Assembly: GCA_947503265.1 (NCBI GenBank) | Contig: CANNDC010000001.1 | Span: 124,001-188,000 of the forward strand | Direction of reading: 5' to 3' | Source of the DNA: an uncultured Alteromonadaceae bacterium | GTDB taxonomy: Bacteria > Pseudomonadota > Gammaproteobacteria > Enterobacterales > Alteromonadaceae | DNA length: 64,000 nt | Shown here: positions 9,650 through 19,201 of the stretch, piece by piece | Layout: every line of letters starts with the position of its first letter | Position numbering within the stretch: position 1 is the first letter of the stretch | Program-made: the position numbers and the translations under genes | The notes under the pieces: generated by a model | Told to the model about the DNA's origin: nothing | Seen by the model: the letters and a program-made list of their open reading frames with translations, nothing else | The model's database searches: none

Positions 9650-11077
9650 TTAACTGCTACAAGAAATTTCCATTCCTTGCCCCCAATGTGGAGGGGGCTT
9701 GGCATATTCCGCATTTTCAGCCTGCTCTGTGTATGGCGATTTCAATATTGCTAAAAGTCGTTCACATTCTGAAAAGTCCCCTTCTTCTGCACGATCTATT
9801 GCGATTTGGGCAAGGTAATTGCGCAATATATATTTGGGGTTTACCGCCAACATTTTCTGCTGCCTTTGTTCAGCGCTGATTGATTCTAAACCTAAGCGCT
9901 GTTGGTATTTTTCAAGCCAAATTTGTGCCCTATTTCTATCAATAAAATCATCAACTATAGAATAACTTGGGTCTGACAAGCGCCTGAAACTCAATGTGTA
10001 GTCTTGCTTATCTTGATGCAATAAAGCCAACCATTCATTGACAATTACCATATCGTCGGGCATTTCCTGAGATAACCCCATCTTTGTTCTCATAATATTG
10101 GCATATTGTTCTGTTAGCCTAGGTTGAAATTTTAATAAGGTTTCCTTTAAGTCATCTATTTCAATGTAAGGTGTAAAAGCATGGGCTAGTGCGTTTAAGT
10201 TCCACAACGCAACCCCCGGCTGTTGGTCAAACGCGTACCGTCCAGAATGGTCAGAGTGATTGCAAATATAATCTGGCACATAAGCATCCAAGAAGGCGTA
10301 AGGACCATAGTCGAAGGTGATGCCATGAATTGACATGTTGTCTGTATTCATCACGCCATGACAGAATCCAAACGCTTGCCATTTAGCGATTAAATCGGCA
10401 GTTGAAAGGACAATTTCTTCAAGCAAAGCCAGTTTTGGATTCGATTGGTCAAGACACTGAGGAAAGTGGTTGGCAAGGGTGTAGTCGAATAATTGTGCAA
10501 GCTTCTCGAGTTGCTTGGAATGATAGAAATACTCAAAGTGGCCAAAGCGAATATGACTCTGACAAGCCCTGATCATCATAGCGCTCTTTTCTTGTTTTTC
10601 GCGATATACCAGCTCGTTACTCGATATCAAGCATACGGATCGGGAACTTGGGATGCCTAAATAATGAAGCGCTTCGCTAGCTAAATACTCTCTGATTGTC
10701 GACCGCAATACGGCTCTACCGTCACCGAATCGAGAATAAGGAGTATTACCCGCCCCTTTTAAATGAAGATCCCATTGGGCACCTTCTTTATCGGTCACTT
10801 CAGCAAGTAGTAAGCCTCTGCCATCGCCTAGTTCAGGATTCCAACTTCCAAATTGGTGGCCCCCATATTTTTGTGCCACTGCTTTTTGATTGAGAAGTCC
10901 ATCTTGTTCAAACAGTGCATTGAACAGCCTAGTTTGATCATTGCCAAATTCGCCGAAATTTAATAGTTTCGTTAAGCTTTCATTCACTAAACTTAGTTTA
11001 GGCTGTATGACTGGTGTGACGCCAACTGGTGAAACCAGATCTTGAAGTTTTTCAGCATAGGAGTGATCGATAATCAC
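9650..11077 (-). CDS. selO: Protein adenylyltransferase SelO (YdiU family)
   Basis: Pseudokinase-fold enzyme that transfers AMP from ATP to Ser/Thr/Tyr of target proteins, linked in E. coli to redox stress. It is 475 aa, the full family length. Visible motifs: YGGHQFGSWNPELGDGR, LKGAGNTPYSRFGDGRAVLRS, the SSRSVCLISS segment, HGVMNTDNMSIHGITFDYGP (metal/ATP site, Asn/Asp) and LRNYLAQ. The C-terminal end CSS is the conserved CxxS-type redox tail of SelO. It is a single-gene unit on the minus strand between the GGDEF-EAL gene and the cytochrome gene. Confidence 0.95.
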   Translation of the reverse strand: MIIDHSYAEKLQDLVSPVGVTPVIQPKLSLVNESLTKLLNFGEFGNDQTRLFNALFEQDGLLNQKAVAQKYGGHQFGSWNPELGDGRGLLLAEVTDKEGAQWDLHLKGAGNTPYSRFGDGRAVLRSTIREYLASEALHYLGIPSSRSVCLISSNELVYREKQEKSAMMIRACQSHIRFGHFEYFYHSKQLEKLAQLFDYTLANHFPQCLDQSNPKLALLEEIVLSTADLIAKWQAFGFCHGVMNTDNMSIHGITFDYGPYAFLDAYVPDYICNHSDHSGRYAFDQQPGVALWNLNALAHAFTPYIEIDDLKETLLKFQPRLTEQYANIMRTKMGLSQEMPDDMVIVNEWLALLHQDKQDYTLSFRRLSDPSYSIVDDFIDRNRAQIWLEKYQQRLGLESISAEQRQQKMLAVNPKYILRNYLAQIAIDRAEEGDFSECERLLAILKSPYTEQAENAEYAKPPPHWGQGMEISCSS

Positions 11078-11181
11078 ACGTTCACCTGTATAGTAATGCA
11101 GTTAATGTTAGTTTATCCTAGATTCCATGAGTTGTTTCCGGTAAAGAATCCAAGTTACCCCAATTTATTACGAGGTTATTT

Positions 11182-11502
11182 ATGAAAAGAGTCAAAATTA
11201 TGCTTTTATCTGCGGCAGTGGCATTAACTGCAATGTCAGGTGCAGCAATCGCTGGAGATGCCGAAAAAGGCAAAGCACGTTCAGCGACATGTGTGGCTTG
11301 TCACGGAGCTAACGGTATCTCGATGATCCCTATGTATCCGAATTTAGCTGGCCAGAAAGAACAGTATCTAGTGCTACAGATGAAAGCGTTTCGCGATGGT
11401 ACTCGCAAAAATATGGTCATGGCGCCTATGGCTGCCGGTCTTAGTGATGAAGATATTGCTAACATAGCTGCTTACTATGCAGGTTTGAATCCAGCAGGAT
11501 AA
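11182..11502 (+). CDS. Small periplasmic class I cytochrome c (c553-like)
   Basis: Secreted monohaem cytochrome of 106 aa. The signal peptide ends at AAIAG. The haem-binding motif CVACH sits at residues 37-41. A distal Met ligand is expected in the [11 protein letters not shown] segment before the final helix ([13 protein letters not shown]). The strong signal, single haem and short length fit soluble electron carriers of the cytochrome c553/c4-half type. A GST gene begins 75 bp downstream on the same strand. The redox partner cannot be inferred from this neighbourhood. Confidence 0.92.
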   Translation: MKRVKIMLLSAAVALTAMSGAAIAGDAEKGKARSATCVACHGANGISMIPMYPNLAGQKEQYLVLQMKAFRDGTRKNMVMAPMAAGLSDEDIANIAAYYAGLNPAG

Positions 11503-11577
11503 TAAAAAAGGTGATGACAAAGGCAATCTAAATCTTACCTTGGTTCGTATGACCCTTAACGATTAAAAGGATAAGAT

Positions 11578-12240
11578 ATGATTGTTGTTCATCACCTTAA
11601 TAATTCACGCTCTCAACGCATACTGTGGTTACTTGAAGAGCTAGAACTAGAATACCAAATTAAGTTCTATCAGCGCGATTCTGAAACAAATTTAGCCCCC
11701 AGTACCTTGAAACTCGTCCACCCACTTGGCAAATCACCGGTGATCACAGATGGCGATGTCACAGTGGCAGAATCGGGTGCGATCATAGAGTATTTAGTTA
11801 AAACCTATGGTGCACAACTCAATCCGGAAGCGGGTTCTGAGGCCGAACGACAAAATACCTATTGGCTACACTTTGCCGAGGGTTCACTGATGCCTCCCAT
11901 GGTGGCGAAATTGGTTTTTGATAAGGTCAGGGAAAATGCCAAGCCCTTTTTCATCAAAGCCATCGCCAACAAAATTGCCGACAAAGTCATGGAAAGCTAC
12001 TACAACCCTATCATTAGCAACAACATGTCATTTATTAATACGCATTTAGAGCACAATGAATGGTTTGCAGGTGATAAGTTATCTGGGGCAGATTTTCAGA
12101 TGAGTTTTCCGTTGGAAGCTTCAGTTGCTAGAGGAGTCACTAAACAACATCCTGCAATTGAAGCTTTTGTGGCAAAAATCCATCAACGTCCTGCTTACAA
12201 GCGCGCCTTAGAAAAAGGTGGTGAATACGCATACGCGTAA
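11578..12240 (+). CDS. Glutathione S-transferase family protein
   Basis: Cytosolic GST-fold protein, 220 aa. The thioredoxin-like N-terminal domain includes NNSRSQRILWLLEELELEYQ, the cis-Pro loop HPLGKSPVI and the glutathione-binding ESGAIIEYL turn. The all-helical C-terminal domain ends with KRALEKGGEYAYA. The SRSQR start with Asn/Ser in place of the catalytic Tyr suggests a Ser/Cys-type bacterial GST. The substrate is unknown. Downstream lies the AAGC microsatellite and convergent recQ. Confidence 0.88.
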   Translation: MIVVHHLNNSRSQRILWLLEELELEYQIKFYQRDSETNLAPSTLKLVHPLGKSPVITDGDVTVAESGAIIEYLVKTYGAQLNPEAGSEAERQNTYWLHFAEGSLMPPMVAKLVFDKVRENAKPFFIKAIANKIADKVMESYYNPIISNNMSFINTHLEHNEWFAGDKLSGADFQMSFPLEASVARGVTKQHPAIEAFVAKIHQRPAYKRALEKGGEYAYA

Positions 12241-12250
12241 CGTATCATTT

Positions 12251-12328
<78 letters not shown>

Positions 12329-12360
12329 CTTATCGCAAACAGGGTTAAGTCAGCATAGAG

Positions 12361-14163
12361 TCAGGCTAGGTGCTTACTGATCACTGCCATAAAGCGCTCA
12401 CCATAGCGTTCCAATTTGGTGGCGCCTACGCCACTAATTTGCAAAAACGTTTGTGGTGATTGCGGAAAGTTCTCAGCCATATCAGCAAGGCTGGCGTCAC
12501 TGAAGACAACAAAAGGGGGAACATCATCTTGCTCTGCAATGGATTTGCGTAGATGTTTGAGTTTTGCAAAAAGTGCTCTATCGTAAACTCGGTTACTGAT
12601 CTTAGATTTGCTACTCTTTTCCAAACTGAGTCTAGGTACGGCCAATGTCACATCGATTTCACCTTTGAGCACAGGACGAGCAGCCTCAGTTAGTTTTAAA
12701 ATCGCGTTCTGGGTGATATCAATGCGGACCAATCCTTGGTGAATCAGTTGGTTAATGATGTTGTGCCAATGGGCGTCCGATTTATCTTTACCCAATCCAT
12801 GAGTGCTAATTTTATCGTGTTCTTGTTCAACAATACGTTTGTGGTTTTTTCCTCTCAATACATCAATAACATATTGGCTTACCACACTTTGTTGCAGGCG
12901 TAATATACAAGACAGCACCATTTGCGCTTCAACTGTGCCGTCATACCGTTTGGGAGGATCGACACAAATGTCGCAGTTACCGCAATTTGCACTGCTATAT
13001 TCAGAAAAGTAGTTTAGTAAGACTTGTCTACGACAGGTTTGGGAGTCAGCAAATGCTTCCATTGCAGCAAACTTTTGTAATTCCACTTCGTGTCTACTGG
13101 TGTTTTCACCCATGGCTATCCATTGGCGAATGCGTGCTGCATCTTTTTCATCAAATAACAGCAATGCTTCCGCGGGCATGCCATCGCGGCCGGCTCGCCC
13201 GGTTTCTTGGTAATAAGATTCGATACTACGGGGTAAATCGAAATGCACGACAAACCGTACATTTGACTTATTAATACCCATGCCAAACGCCACCGTCGCC
13301 ACGATTACATCGACATTATCTTGAATGAAATCACGTTGAATTTTCTCGCGAATCTCGGGTTCTAAACCAGCGTGATAACCAGCGGCTCGAATGCCTTGGT
13401 TAGCTAGCTTGACGCTTAATTCATCTACTTTAGCCCGGCTATTACAGTAGACTATCCCACTACCTTCTTGCCCTTTAACATAATGGATAAGCTGGTCAAC
13501 GGCTTTGTATTTTGCTAGTAGATTGTAACGAATGTTAGGCCGATCAAAACTGCTTCTAAACACAAATGGCGACTGTAAGTTAAGTTGTTGTTGTATATCG
13601 GCGCGAGTAGCAATGTCCGCTGTTGCCGTCAATCCCATCATAGGCACAGAAGGAAAGTGCTGTTTTAATTGACCTAACAAACGGTAATCTTGTCTAAAAT
13701 CGTGTCCCCAATGAGAAACACAGTGGGCCTCATCAACAGCTATTAGATTCAAAGAAAGACTATGTAGACGGTCAATAAAGTCCATTTGCATCAAGCGTTC
13801 TGGTGCCACATACAACAGCTTATATTTGTTGTCTTGCAATCCACGATAAATATCGAGCAACTGCTCTCTGGGTATTGAAGAGTTGATGAAAGTGGCTGAA
13901 ACCCCAGAAGCAATGAGGGCATCCACTTGATCTTTCATCAAGGAGATCAAAGGCGAAACAACCAGAGTTAAGCCAGGAAGTGCAAGGGCAGGGATTTGAT
14001 AACAGAGGGATTTTCCACCACCGGTAGGCATTAGCACCAATGAGTCTTTACCTTGCAGTATTTTATCAATGACTTCCTGTTGACCGTGACGGAATTCATC
14101 GTATCCAAATACGTGTTTTAAAATCTCGTTTGCGGTTGTTGGATTTGACACTAGTGCAGACAA
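12361..14163 (-). CDS. recQ: ATP-dependent DNA helicase RecQ
   Basis: 3'-5' DNA helicase of the RecF recombination pathway, 600 aa, full length. Walker A PTGGGKSLCYQ, the DEAH box (DEAHCVSHWGHDFR), motif III LTATAD, and motifs V/VI (VATVAFGMGINKSNVRFV, YYQETGRAGRDG) are intact. The RQC zinc cluster shows CRRQVLL plus CGNCDIC. A winged-helix part and a C-terminal HRDC domain (about 525-600, ISGVGATKLERYG) complete the RecQ architecture. The start is TTG at 14163, with AGAGG about 7 nt upstream. It is divergent from the thioesterase gene. Confidence 0.96.
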   Translation of the reverse strand: MSALVSNPTTANEILKHVFGYDEFRHGQQEVIDKILQGKDSLVLMPTGGGKSLCYQIPALALPGLTLVVSPLISLMKDQVDALIASGVSATFINSSIPREQLLDIYRGLQDNKYKLLYVAPERLMQMDFIDRLHSLSLNLIAVDEAHCVSHWGHDFRQDYRLLGQLKQHFPSVPMMGLTATADIATRADIQQQLNLQSPFVFRSSFDRPNIRYNLLAKYKAVDQLIHYVKGQEGSGIVYCNSRAKVDELSVKLANQGIRAAGYHAGLEPEIREKIQRDFIQDNVDVIVATVAFGMGINKSNVRFVVHFDLPRSIESYYQETGRAGRDGMPAEALLLFDEKDAARIRQWIAMGENTSRHEVELQKFAAMEAFADSQTCRRQVLLNYFSEYSSANCGNCDICVDPPKRYDGTVEAQMVLSCILRLQQSVVSQYVIDVLRGKNHKRIVEQEHDKISTHGLGKDKSDAHWHNIINQLIHQGLVRIDITQNAILKLTEAARPVLKGEIDVTLAVPRLSLEKSSKSKISNRVYDRALFAKLKHLRKSIAEQDDVPPFVVFSDASLADMAENFPQSPQTFLQISGVGATKLERYGERFMAVISKHLA

Positions 14164-14271
14164 AAATTACCTCTTTGAAAAAATATCCGTAACATTTTAC
14201 CCATATTTAAAAGCTTGGTATATGCTAGAAAGCTAAATTCATTAGTAGCAATACAAATAAAAATAGACACT

Positions 14272-14787
14272 ATGACAGAAAACCAAAAACAGACTACTGT
14301 ACCCGCTAAAAATAGTGCAAATGATGTTCAGACCAACGAACAATTATCTGAATTCATTACTCAATTATTCATCGATAAAATGCCTTTTAATCAACTTTTG
14401 GGATTACAAATTAATCAGTTAGAAGACAAGGGAATAGAAATCCGTTTACCGTGGCAAGACAAACTAATGGGTAACCCATTTCAAAAAATACTGCACGGTG
14501 GCGTTACAGCGAGTATTTTGGATACAGTCGGCGGGTTATCCGCCGTGTTATACGCCATTAAAAGTCTAGGTGATATCTCATTAGCAGATTTTCAAACCCG
14601 AATGCCCAATGCGGGCACTACAATCGATATGCGAGTAGACTACTTAAGACCCGGTAAAGGTAAGGAATTTATTGCGACAGCAGAAGTGATTCGTAAAGGC
14701 AAAAAAGTAGCTGTAATAAGAATGGAACTACATAACGAAGTGGGTGATCATATTGCCTTTGGAACAGGAACTTATTTAGTCGGCTAA
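14272..14787 (+). CDS. Hotdog-fold thioesterase, PaaI-like
   Basis: Acyl-CoA thioesterase-like protein, 171 aa from the chosen ATG. The hotdog signature is visible: PFNQLLGLQIN, the catalytic-loop HGGVTASILDTVGGLSAV and DMRVDYLRPGKGKEFIATAEV with RKGKKVAV. An in-frame TTG at 14215 would add 19 residues. The ATG at 14272 was preferred because the extra residues do not fit the family, but neither start has a strong Shine-Dalgarno site. The substrate is unknown. It may or may not belong with the catabolic island that follows; it is convergent with the cupin gene. Confidence 0.8.
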   Translation: MTENQKQTTVPAKNSANDVQTNEQLSEFITQLFIDKMPFNQLLGLQINQLEDKGIEIRLPWQDKLMGNPFQKILHGGVTASILDTVGGLSAVLYAIKSLGDISLADFQTRMPNAGTTIDMRVDYLRPGKGKEFIATAEVIRKGKKVAVIRMELHNEVGDHIAFGTGTYLVG

Positions 14788-14856
14788 AAAGGCATTCCAG
14801 AAGTGTTGAGTCAGCTCGACAATTCTTGAGTTAATTTGCTCTAAACCTAATGCAAT

Positions 14857-14879
14857 ATGGCCATCATAAAAATGGCCAT
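14857..14879. terminator. Inverted repeat between convergent genes, possible bidirectional terminator
   Basis: ATGGCCAT, a 7-nt loop, then ATGGCCAT again: a perfect 8-bp stem between the 3' ends of the thioesterase and cupin genes. Only a short A/T run lies in the loop and there is no strong T tract, so termination is inferred from position. Confidence 0.4.
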
Positions 14880-14937
14880 GTAACTATTCATTGAATTGCT
14901 AACAGGTGATTCCTCTGGCAGTCAGGGAGATTCTACA

Positions 14938-15939
14938 TCACGATTGAAATATTGGAGCCACAGGGAAATTGCTTCTGCGAGTGATATAGACGAGTGTTTC
15001 TCCTTCATGCGAGTTAGAAAATTGTCTAGCAGCATTGATTGGTGTAGTGAAGGTATCACCTTGTCCTAACACCTGTGTTTCTCCATCGACTTCGATGGTT
15101 AGTTCACCGTGCTGGACAAAGATGACTTCTTCTTCCATGCGTTTGTGTTTTGGAATATTTGCTGCAGGAGCAAACTTTACTGCACGTATTACAAAATCAT
15201 GCAGCCAATTCAATTTTGATGCAGTTAGCCTCTCTTTGCTATTTTCAGGCCCTACTAGAGGGGCTTCTTCTACCCCATCAAATGAAGATAAAACGCTATC
15301 ATTGGCCCACTTAAATTGGTCCTGCCGAATCACAATATTGTTCATTTCTTCGCTTGAAACAATTCGGTGTTCATCTATTTGTTGCTGAGTAGTCACGGGC
15401 ATAGGATTCACATCATCAGGTACTGTTTGCCCTAAGTTGGTATCCACAAGAGCGCCGTTTTCCAGCAATACCAAGCCGTATTTGTCAGCCAATTTGAAAA
15501 CACTTGGGGCCCATAAAACTCGGCCCGGATCATCACCACCTAGCACGGCAAAAAGAAAGGCGCTGCCTTCTCCGACATTTTCAAACCCTCTAAAAATATC
15601 TGTCGGTAACGAAATAATATCCCCCGCGTTTAAAATGATTTCCCCATCATCGCCATTCACACCTGAGCGGAAAGCCCAAGTGCCAGAATGCACAATAAAT
15701 ACTTCTTCGGTTAAATGACTGTGTTGTGAATTTAAGCAACCATTAGGTTGTCTTGCACCACCAATATTAATTCCATGTGGAATAGAAATATGAATGTGTT
15801 GATCCGGGTTTTCAGACACTCCTGGACCTATGATAGTAAAGTTTTCTTTTTTGTCGCTTCCCGGTGTTCTGGTATCGATAAAGGCATTTTTACAAGGGAT
15901 AAGATCGTCGTAGGCAACGTATCTATCGTTGAGACTCAT
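14938..15939 (-). CDS. Bicupin protein of unknown substrate
   Basis: A 333-aa protein with two cupin barrels. The N-terminal barrel (about 65-150) has the metal-ligand pattern QHSHLTEEVFIVHSG followed by NAGDIISLPTDIFRGFENVG. The C-terminal barrel (about 245-325) has PKHKRMEEEVIFVQHGEL and GQGDTFTTP. Each keeps His and Glu ligands, so a metal-dependent dioxygenase or isomerase is possible. The length resembles bicupin dioxygenases such as gentisate dioxygenase, but the sequence was not recognised as one. It is the first gene of the catabolic island and lies 56 bp downstream of the SDR gene on the same strand, so the two are probably co-transcribed. No signal peptide is present, so it should be cytosolic. 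Confidence 0.75.
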   Translation of the reverse strand: MSLNDRYVAYDDLIPCKNAFIDTRTPGSDKKENFTIIGPGVSENPDQHIHISIPHGINIGGARQPNGCLNSQHSHLTEEVFIVHSGTWAFRSGVNGDDGEIILNAGDIISLPTDIFRGFENVGEGSAFLFAVLGGDDPGRVLWAPSVFKLADKYGLVLLENGALVDTNLGQTVPDDVNPMPVTTQQQIDEHRIVSSEEMNNIVIRQDQFKWANDSVLSSFDGVEEAPLVGPENSKERLTASKLNWLHDFVIRAVKFAPAANIPKHKRMEEEVIFVQHGELTIEVDGETQVLGQGDTFTTPINAARQFSNSHEGETLVYITRRSNFPVAPIFQS

Positions 15940-15995
15940 TTTTTAATTTCCTATATATTTAATTTGTTTGTTTCATTAGTTTGTTTCCCGTTGAG

Positions 15996-16736
15996 CTATC
16001 TAGCTGTCCAGCCGCCATCTATCTTTAGACAGGTCCCAGTTATCATCTTTGCCATATCACTGAGCAAATAAATACAGGCATTGGCAACATCTTCAGGCAC
16101 CGCCAATTTTCCGAGTGGGATCATGCTAAGTACAAATTGTTTGAACTCTGGATCTGCTAGCATGGGTTCTGTTAAAGGTGTTTTAACAAAGGTAGGTGCT
16201 ACGCTATTGACTCGGATGTTTTGATCTGCCAACTCAACTGCCATGGCTTTGGTTAAGCCTTCAACAGCGTGCTTACTCATGCAATACAATGTTCGTTTGG
16301 GAGATCCAACATGTCCCATTTGAGAAGACATGTTGACGATAGCGGGCTCTTTAGTTTTTAACATTGGTGTTAGTGCTGCCTGAGAAACCAAGTAGAGTGC
16401 GCGTATATTCAAATCAATAACGCCATCTATCTTTTCAACTGGCTGCTCCGTCATATTGGCGACGTGATTAGTACCTGCATTGTTGATTAAACCGTGTAAT
16501 TCAGGCAATTCGGCAATTTTGCCATGAAATTCAGCAGAGCTAACATCAAAAGGCCAAAGCGTTAATGACTGATTGCACTCAGCATTGAGCGCGTTCAAGT
16601 CTGACTCGGTACGCGCCACCGCTATCACCTTTGCGCCACATGCGTAGGCCATCAATGCGCAAGCTTTGCCAATGCCTTTTCCAGCACCGGTAATCAAAAT
16701 AGTTTTGTCTTTTAGAAGACTAGGAGAAAAATTCAT
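15996..16736 (-). CDS. Short-chain dehydrogenase/reductase, L-xylulose-reductase-like
   Basis: NAD(P)-dependent oxidoreductase of 246 aa from the chosen start. Cofactor motif [10 protein letters not shown]; the Arg of VAVARTES suggests NADP preference. Other landmarks are NNAGTNH, the catalytic Ser in VNMSSQMG and the YCMSK Tyr/Lys pair. The C-terminus ends [14 protein letters not shown]. The pattern is closest to classical SDRs of the carbonyl/L-xylulose reductase kind. An upstream ATG at 16772 would add 12 residues. The inner ATG is preferred because it gives the usual family length and leaves a palindromic operator candidate (16758-16771) outside the gene. Neither start has a clear Shine-Dalgarno site. 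The gene is divergent from the HisD-like gene. Confidence 0.85.
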   Translation of the reverse strand: MNFSPSLLKDKTILITGAGKGIGKACALMAYACGAKVIAVARTESDLNALNAECNQSLTLWPFDVSSAEFHGKIAELPELHGLINNAGTNHVANMTEQPVEKIDGVIDLNIRALYLVSQAALTPMLKTKEPAIVNMSSQMGHVGSPKRTLYCMSKHAVEGLTKAMAVELADQNIRVNSVAPTFVKTPLTEPMLADPEFKQFVLSMIPLGKLAVPEDVANACIYLLSDMAKMITGTCLKIDGGWTAR

Positions 16737-16757
16737 AAGATAGTCACAATTTATTTT

Positions 16758-16771
16758 TGCATTCGAAGTCA
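16758..16771. promoter_or_regulatory. Imperfect palindrome, candidate LacI-family operator of the catabolic island
   Basis: TGCATTCGAAGTCA matches 12 of 14 positions of the perfect palindrome TGACTTCGAAGTCA found before the symporter gene (21883-21896). It sits in the divergent SDR/HisD-like control region. LacI-family operators typically have a central CG like this one. Assignment to the local LacI protein is inference. Confidence 0.4.
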
Positions 16772-16853
16772 TTTTTATATAGATTTGCCTAGATTACAAT
16801 GTAAATTTCTAATTTTATTAGACAGTAAAACGATAATACAGGACAAAATATCA

Positions 16854-18128
16854 ATGATTAAGTATCTAAAGAAAGGCAAAAGCCAAGTTGAAAAAAATGA
16901 TGAAAACCAAAAAGTTAGAGTCATAGTGGAAGGTATAATCGCTGATATAGAAAATGATGGAGATAGTGCAGTAAGCAAATACTCTTCTCAATTTGATAAA
17001 TGGAATCCTGAGTCATTCAGACTCTCAAAAGAGCAAATAAAGCAATGTTATGAAGCTTTGGATGAATCTGTTATCAAAGATATTCGTTGGGCGCAGGAGC
17101 AAGTACGTAATTTTGCACAAATCCAACGGGATTCAATGAAAGATGTGGAAGTTGAAACCTTGCCGGGTGTGACACTTGGACATAAACATATCCCCATGGA
17201 CAGTGTAGGCTGTTACGTACCGGGCGGAAAATATCCGTTAGTAGCTTCAGCGCACATGAGCGTAGTTACCGCAAAAGTTGCAGGTGTTAAACGCGTTATC
17301 GCTGCTGCTCCGCCATTCAATGGCGAACCTTCTCCCGCTATTGTGGTTGCCATGGATATGGCTGGCGCAGATGAAATTTACTGTTTCGGCGGTGTTCAAG
17401 CTATAGCAGCAATGGCTGTGGGTACCGAAACTATCGCACCTGTCGATATGATTGTTGGACCTGGCAATGCGTTTGTTGCAGAGGCAAAAAGGCAATTATT
17501 TGGCCGCGTGGGTATCGATTTATTTGCTGGACCTACCGAAACTCTGGTCATTGCTGATGATAGTGTCGACGGCGAACTTTGTGCTGCTGACTTGCTAGGT
17601 CAGGCAGAACATGGCCCGACCTCCCCTGCCGTGCTTTTGACCAATAGTGAAAAATTAGCGCAAGAGACAATGCAAGAAGTTGAAAGGCAGTTAACTATTC
17701 TTCCTACCGCAGAAGTAGCGGGCGTGGCCTGGCGCGACTGTGGAGAAGTCATTGTTTGTGATACTCATGATGAAATGCTTGAAGTAGCGAATGATCTGGC
17801 GTTTGAGCACGTACAAATCATGACCAAAGAGTTAGAGTATTTTCAAAGCAATATGCGCAATTTTGGTGCGCTATTTCTTGGGCCTGAAACGAATGTGTCT
17901 TATGGCGATAAATGCATTGGAACAAATCATACGCTACCAACTCGCAAAGCAGGGCGTTATACTGGTGGACTTTGGGTTGGCAAGTTTCTTAAAACCTGTA
18001 CATTCCAGCGAGTCACTGAGGAGGCATCTGTGGTCGTAGGCAATTATTGCTCTCGATTGTGTGCTGTTGAAGGCTTTGCTGGTCATAAGGAACAAGCCGA
18101 TATTCGTCTGCGTCGCTACACTAAGTAG
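16854..18128 (+). CDS. HisD-family alcohol dehydrogenase, sulfopropanediol-dehydrogenase-like
   Basis: Member of the histidinol dehydrogenase family, 424 aa. The zinc and catalytic positions are conserved: GQAEHGP (Gln, His), FEHVQI (Glu-His), the Asp in [13 protein letters not shown] and the His of [11 protein letters not shown]. The C-terminus [13 protein letters not shown] differs from biosynthetic HisD (AHxNAVTLR type) and resembles HpsN-type 2,3-dihydroxypropane-1-sulfonate dehydrogenases. No his-operon genes are nearby, and catabolic genes and a LacI regulator surround it. It therefore probably oxidises a small alcohol to a carboxylate with NAD, but the substrate is unproven. The ATG at 16854 has GGA upstream; an upstream in-frame TTG (16785) was rejected because its residues do not match the family. 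Confidence 0.8.
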   Translation: MIKYLKKGKSQVEKNDENQKVRVIVEGIIADIENDGDSAVSKYSSQFDKWNPESFRLSKEQIKQCYEALDESVIKDIRWAQEQVRNFAQIQRDSMKDVEVETLPGVTLGHKHIPMDSVGCYVPGGKYPLVASAHMSVVTAKVAGVKRVIAAAPPFNGEPSPAIVVAMDMAGADEIYCFGGVQAIAAMAVGTETIAPVDMIVGPGNAFVAEAKRQLFGRVGIDLFAGPTETLVIADDSVDGELCAADLLGQAEHGPTSPAVLLTNSEKLAQETMQEVERQLTILPTAEVAGVAWRDCGEVIVCDTHDEMLEVANDLAFEHVQIMTKELEYFQSNMRNFGALFLGPETNVSYGDKCIGTNHTLPTRKAGRYTGGLWVGKFLKTCTFQRVTEEASVVVGNYCSRLCAVEGFAGHKEQADIRLRRYTK

Positions 18129-18163
18129 CGGCCCAGCAAACAACAGCAAAATGGTGTAAATAG

Positions 18164-19180
18164 TTGGAAAAGAAGAAACGTGTCACCTCTTATGATGTCG
18201 CTCACCAAGCAGGTGTGTCTCAATCGGCTGTGTCGCGAGTATTTCGACCCGGCCTGAGTGTCTCGAAGAAAACGCGTGAAAAGGTATTGGCGACGGCGAA
18301 GAAAATGGGTTACAAACCTAACGCCATAGCACGAATGCTGATAACGCAAAGCAGTGGAATGATTGCTGTCATCGTGTCTAGTCGGGCCAATTTGAACTAT
18401 CCAGATGTGTTAAGCCTGTTAAATAAACGCATCGCCGAGGCGAATAAGCGAGTATTGCTATTCACCTTAGATGATGCGGAAGGCCTGGAAGATATTCTAG
18501 ACCACCTTTGGACGTATCAAGTTGATGGTGTGATTGCTCTGGCAGCGCATTTCGATCACAACAGCATTAGCCAGTTCGAACAGCACCATATTCCTGTTGT
18601 TTTGTATAACAGACAAGTAGCCGACCATTCTGTTAGCTCGGTTTCATGTAACCATGAAATGGGGTTAAAACAACTGGTCGACTTATTGATTAAGCACAAC
18701 CACAAAGATTATTTAATCATTTCGGGTCCGCAAGATTCTGACGTGGCAAATGAACGCCGATTTTTTGCTGAACAAGCACTAGCTGAGAATGGTTTTAAAG
18801 ATACTCCAGTGGTTTACGGTGATTACACCTATGAATCAGGTCGGTTGGCGTTATCCAAGTACCTAAAAAATCACAAGCGCCCTACGGCGATCATTTGTGG
18901 CAACGACAACATGGCAATTGGTGTTGTCGATGAAGCAAAGCAGAACTTTGGTTTAAGCGTACCCAAGGACTTGTCTGTGGTGGGCTTTGATGGAATCAAT
19001 GCGGCGACTTGGTTCAGCTATCAGATAACCACTATTCGTCAGCCAGCCAATCAAATGACTAAAGCCGCAGTGGATATTTTGTTAGATCAAATTGAGAACA
19101 AGCACAATGTTGCTGAAACCCGATTTTGGTCTGGTGAGTTGATTGAAGGTATGTCAGTAGCCGAGGCCAACCCTGAGTAG
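18164..19180 (+). CDS. LacI-family transcriptional regulator of the catabolic island
   Basis: A 338-aa repressor or activator. The N-terminal helix-turn-helix TSYDVAHQAGVSQSAVSRVF and hinge helix KPNAIARMLI are followed by a periplasmic-binding-protein-like effector domain (IICGNDNMAIGVVDEAK, DLSVVGFDGI). The start is TTG at 18164; no in-frame ATG lies near and the frame begins cleanly before the HTH. It begins 35 bp after the HisD-like gene on the same strand, so it is probably co-transcribed. The candidate operator is TGACTTCGAAGTCA, in front of the symporter and in the SDR/HisD-like divergent region. The effector is unknown. Confidence 0.92.
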   Translation: MEKKKRVTSYDVAHQAGVSQSAVSRVFRPGLSVSKKTREKVLATAKKMGYKPNAIARMLITQSSGMIAVIVSSRANLNYPDVLSLLNKRIAEANKRVLLFTLDDAEGLEDILDHLWTYQVDGVIALAAHFDHNSISQFEQHHIPVVLYNRQVADHSVSSVSCNHEMGLKQLVDLLIKHNHKDYLIISGPQDSDVANERRFFAEQALAENGFKDTPVVYGDYTYESGRLALSKYLKNHKRPTAIICGNDNMAIGVVDEAKQNFGLSVPKDLSVVGFDGINAATWFSYQITTIRQPANQMTKAAVDILLDQIENKHNVAETRFWSGELIEGMSVAEANPE

Positions 19181-19201
19181 GCTTTTATTTCCAACAAACT
19201 A

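Noticed and set aside
9550-9879. Plus-strand 109-aa open frame
   Set aside because: It overlaps the SelO gene end on the opposite strand and shows no recognisable features.
14938-15939. Gentisate 1,2-dioxygenase
   Set aside because: Length and two cupins agree, but the sequence was not recognised as that family and no maleylpyruvate genes are present.
16854-18128. Histidine biosynthesis gene hisD
   Set aside because: No his genes are nearby; the C-terminal signature and the catabolic neighbours point to a different alcohol substrate.
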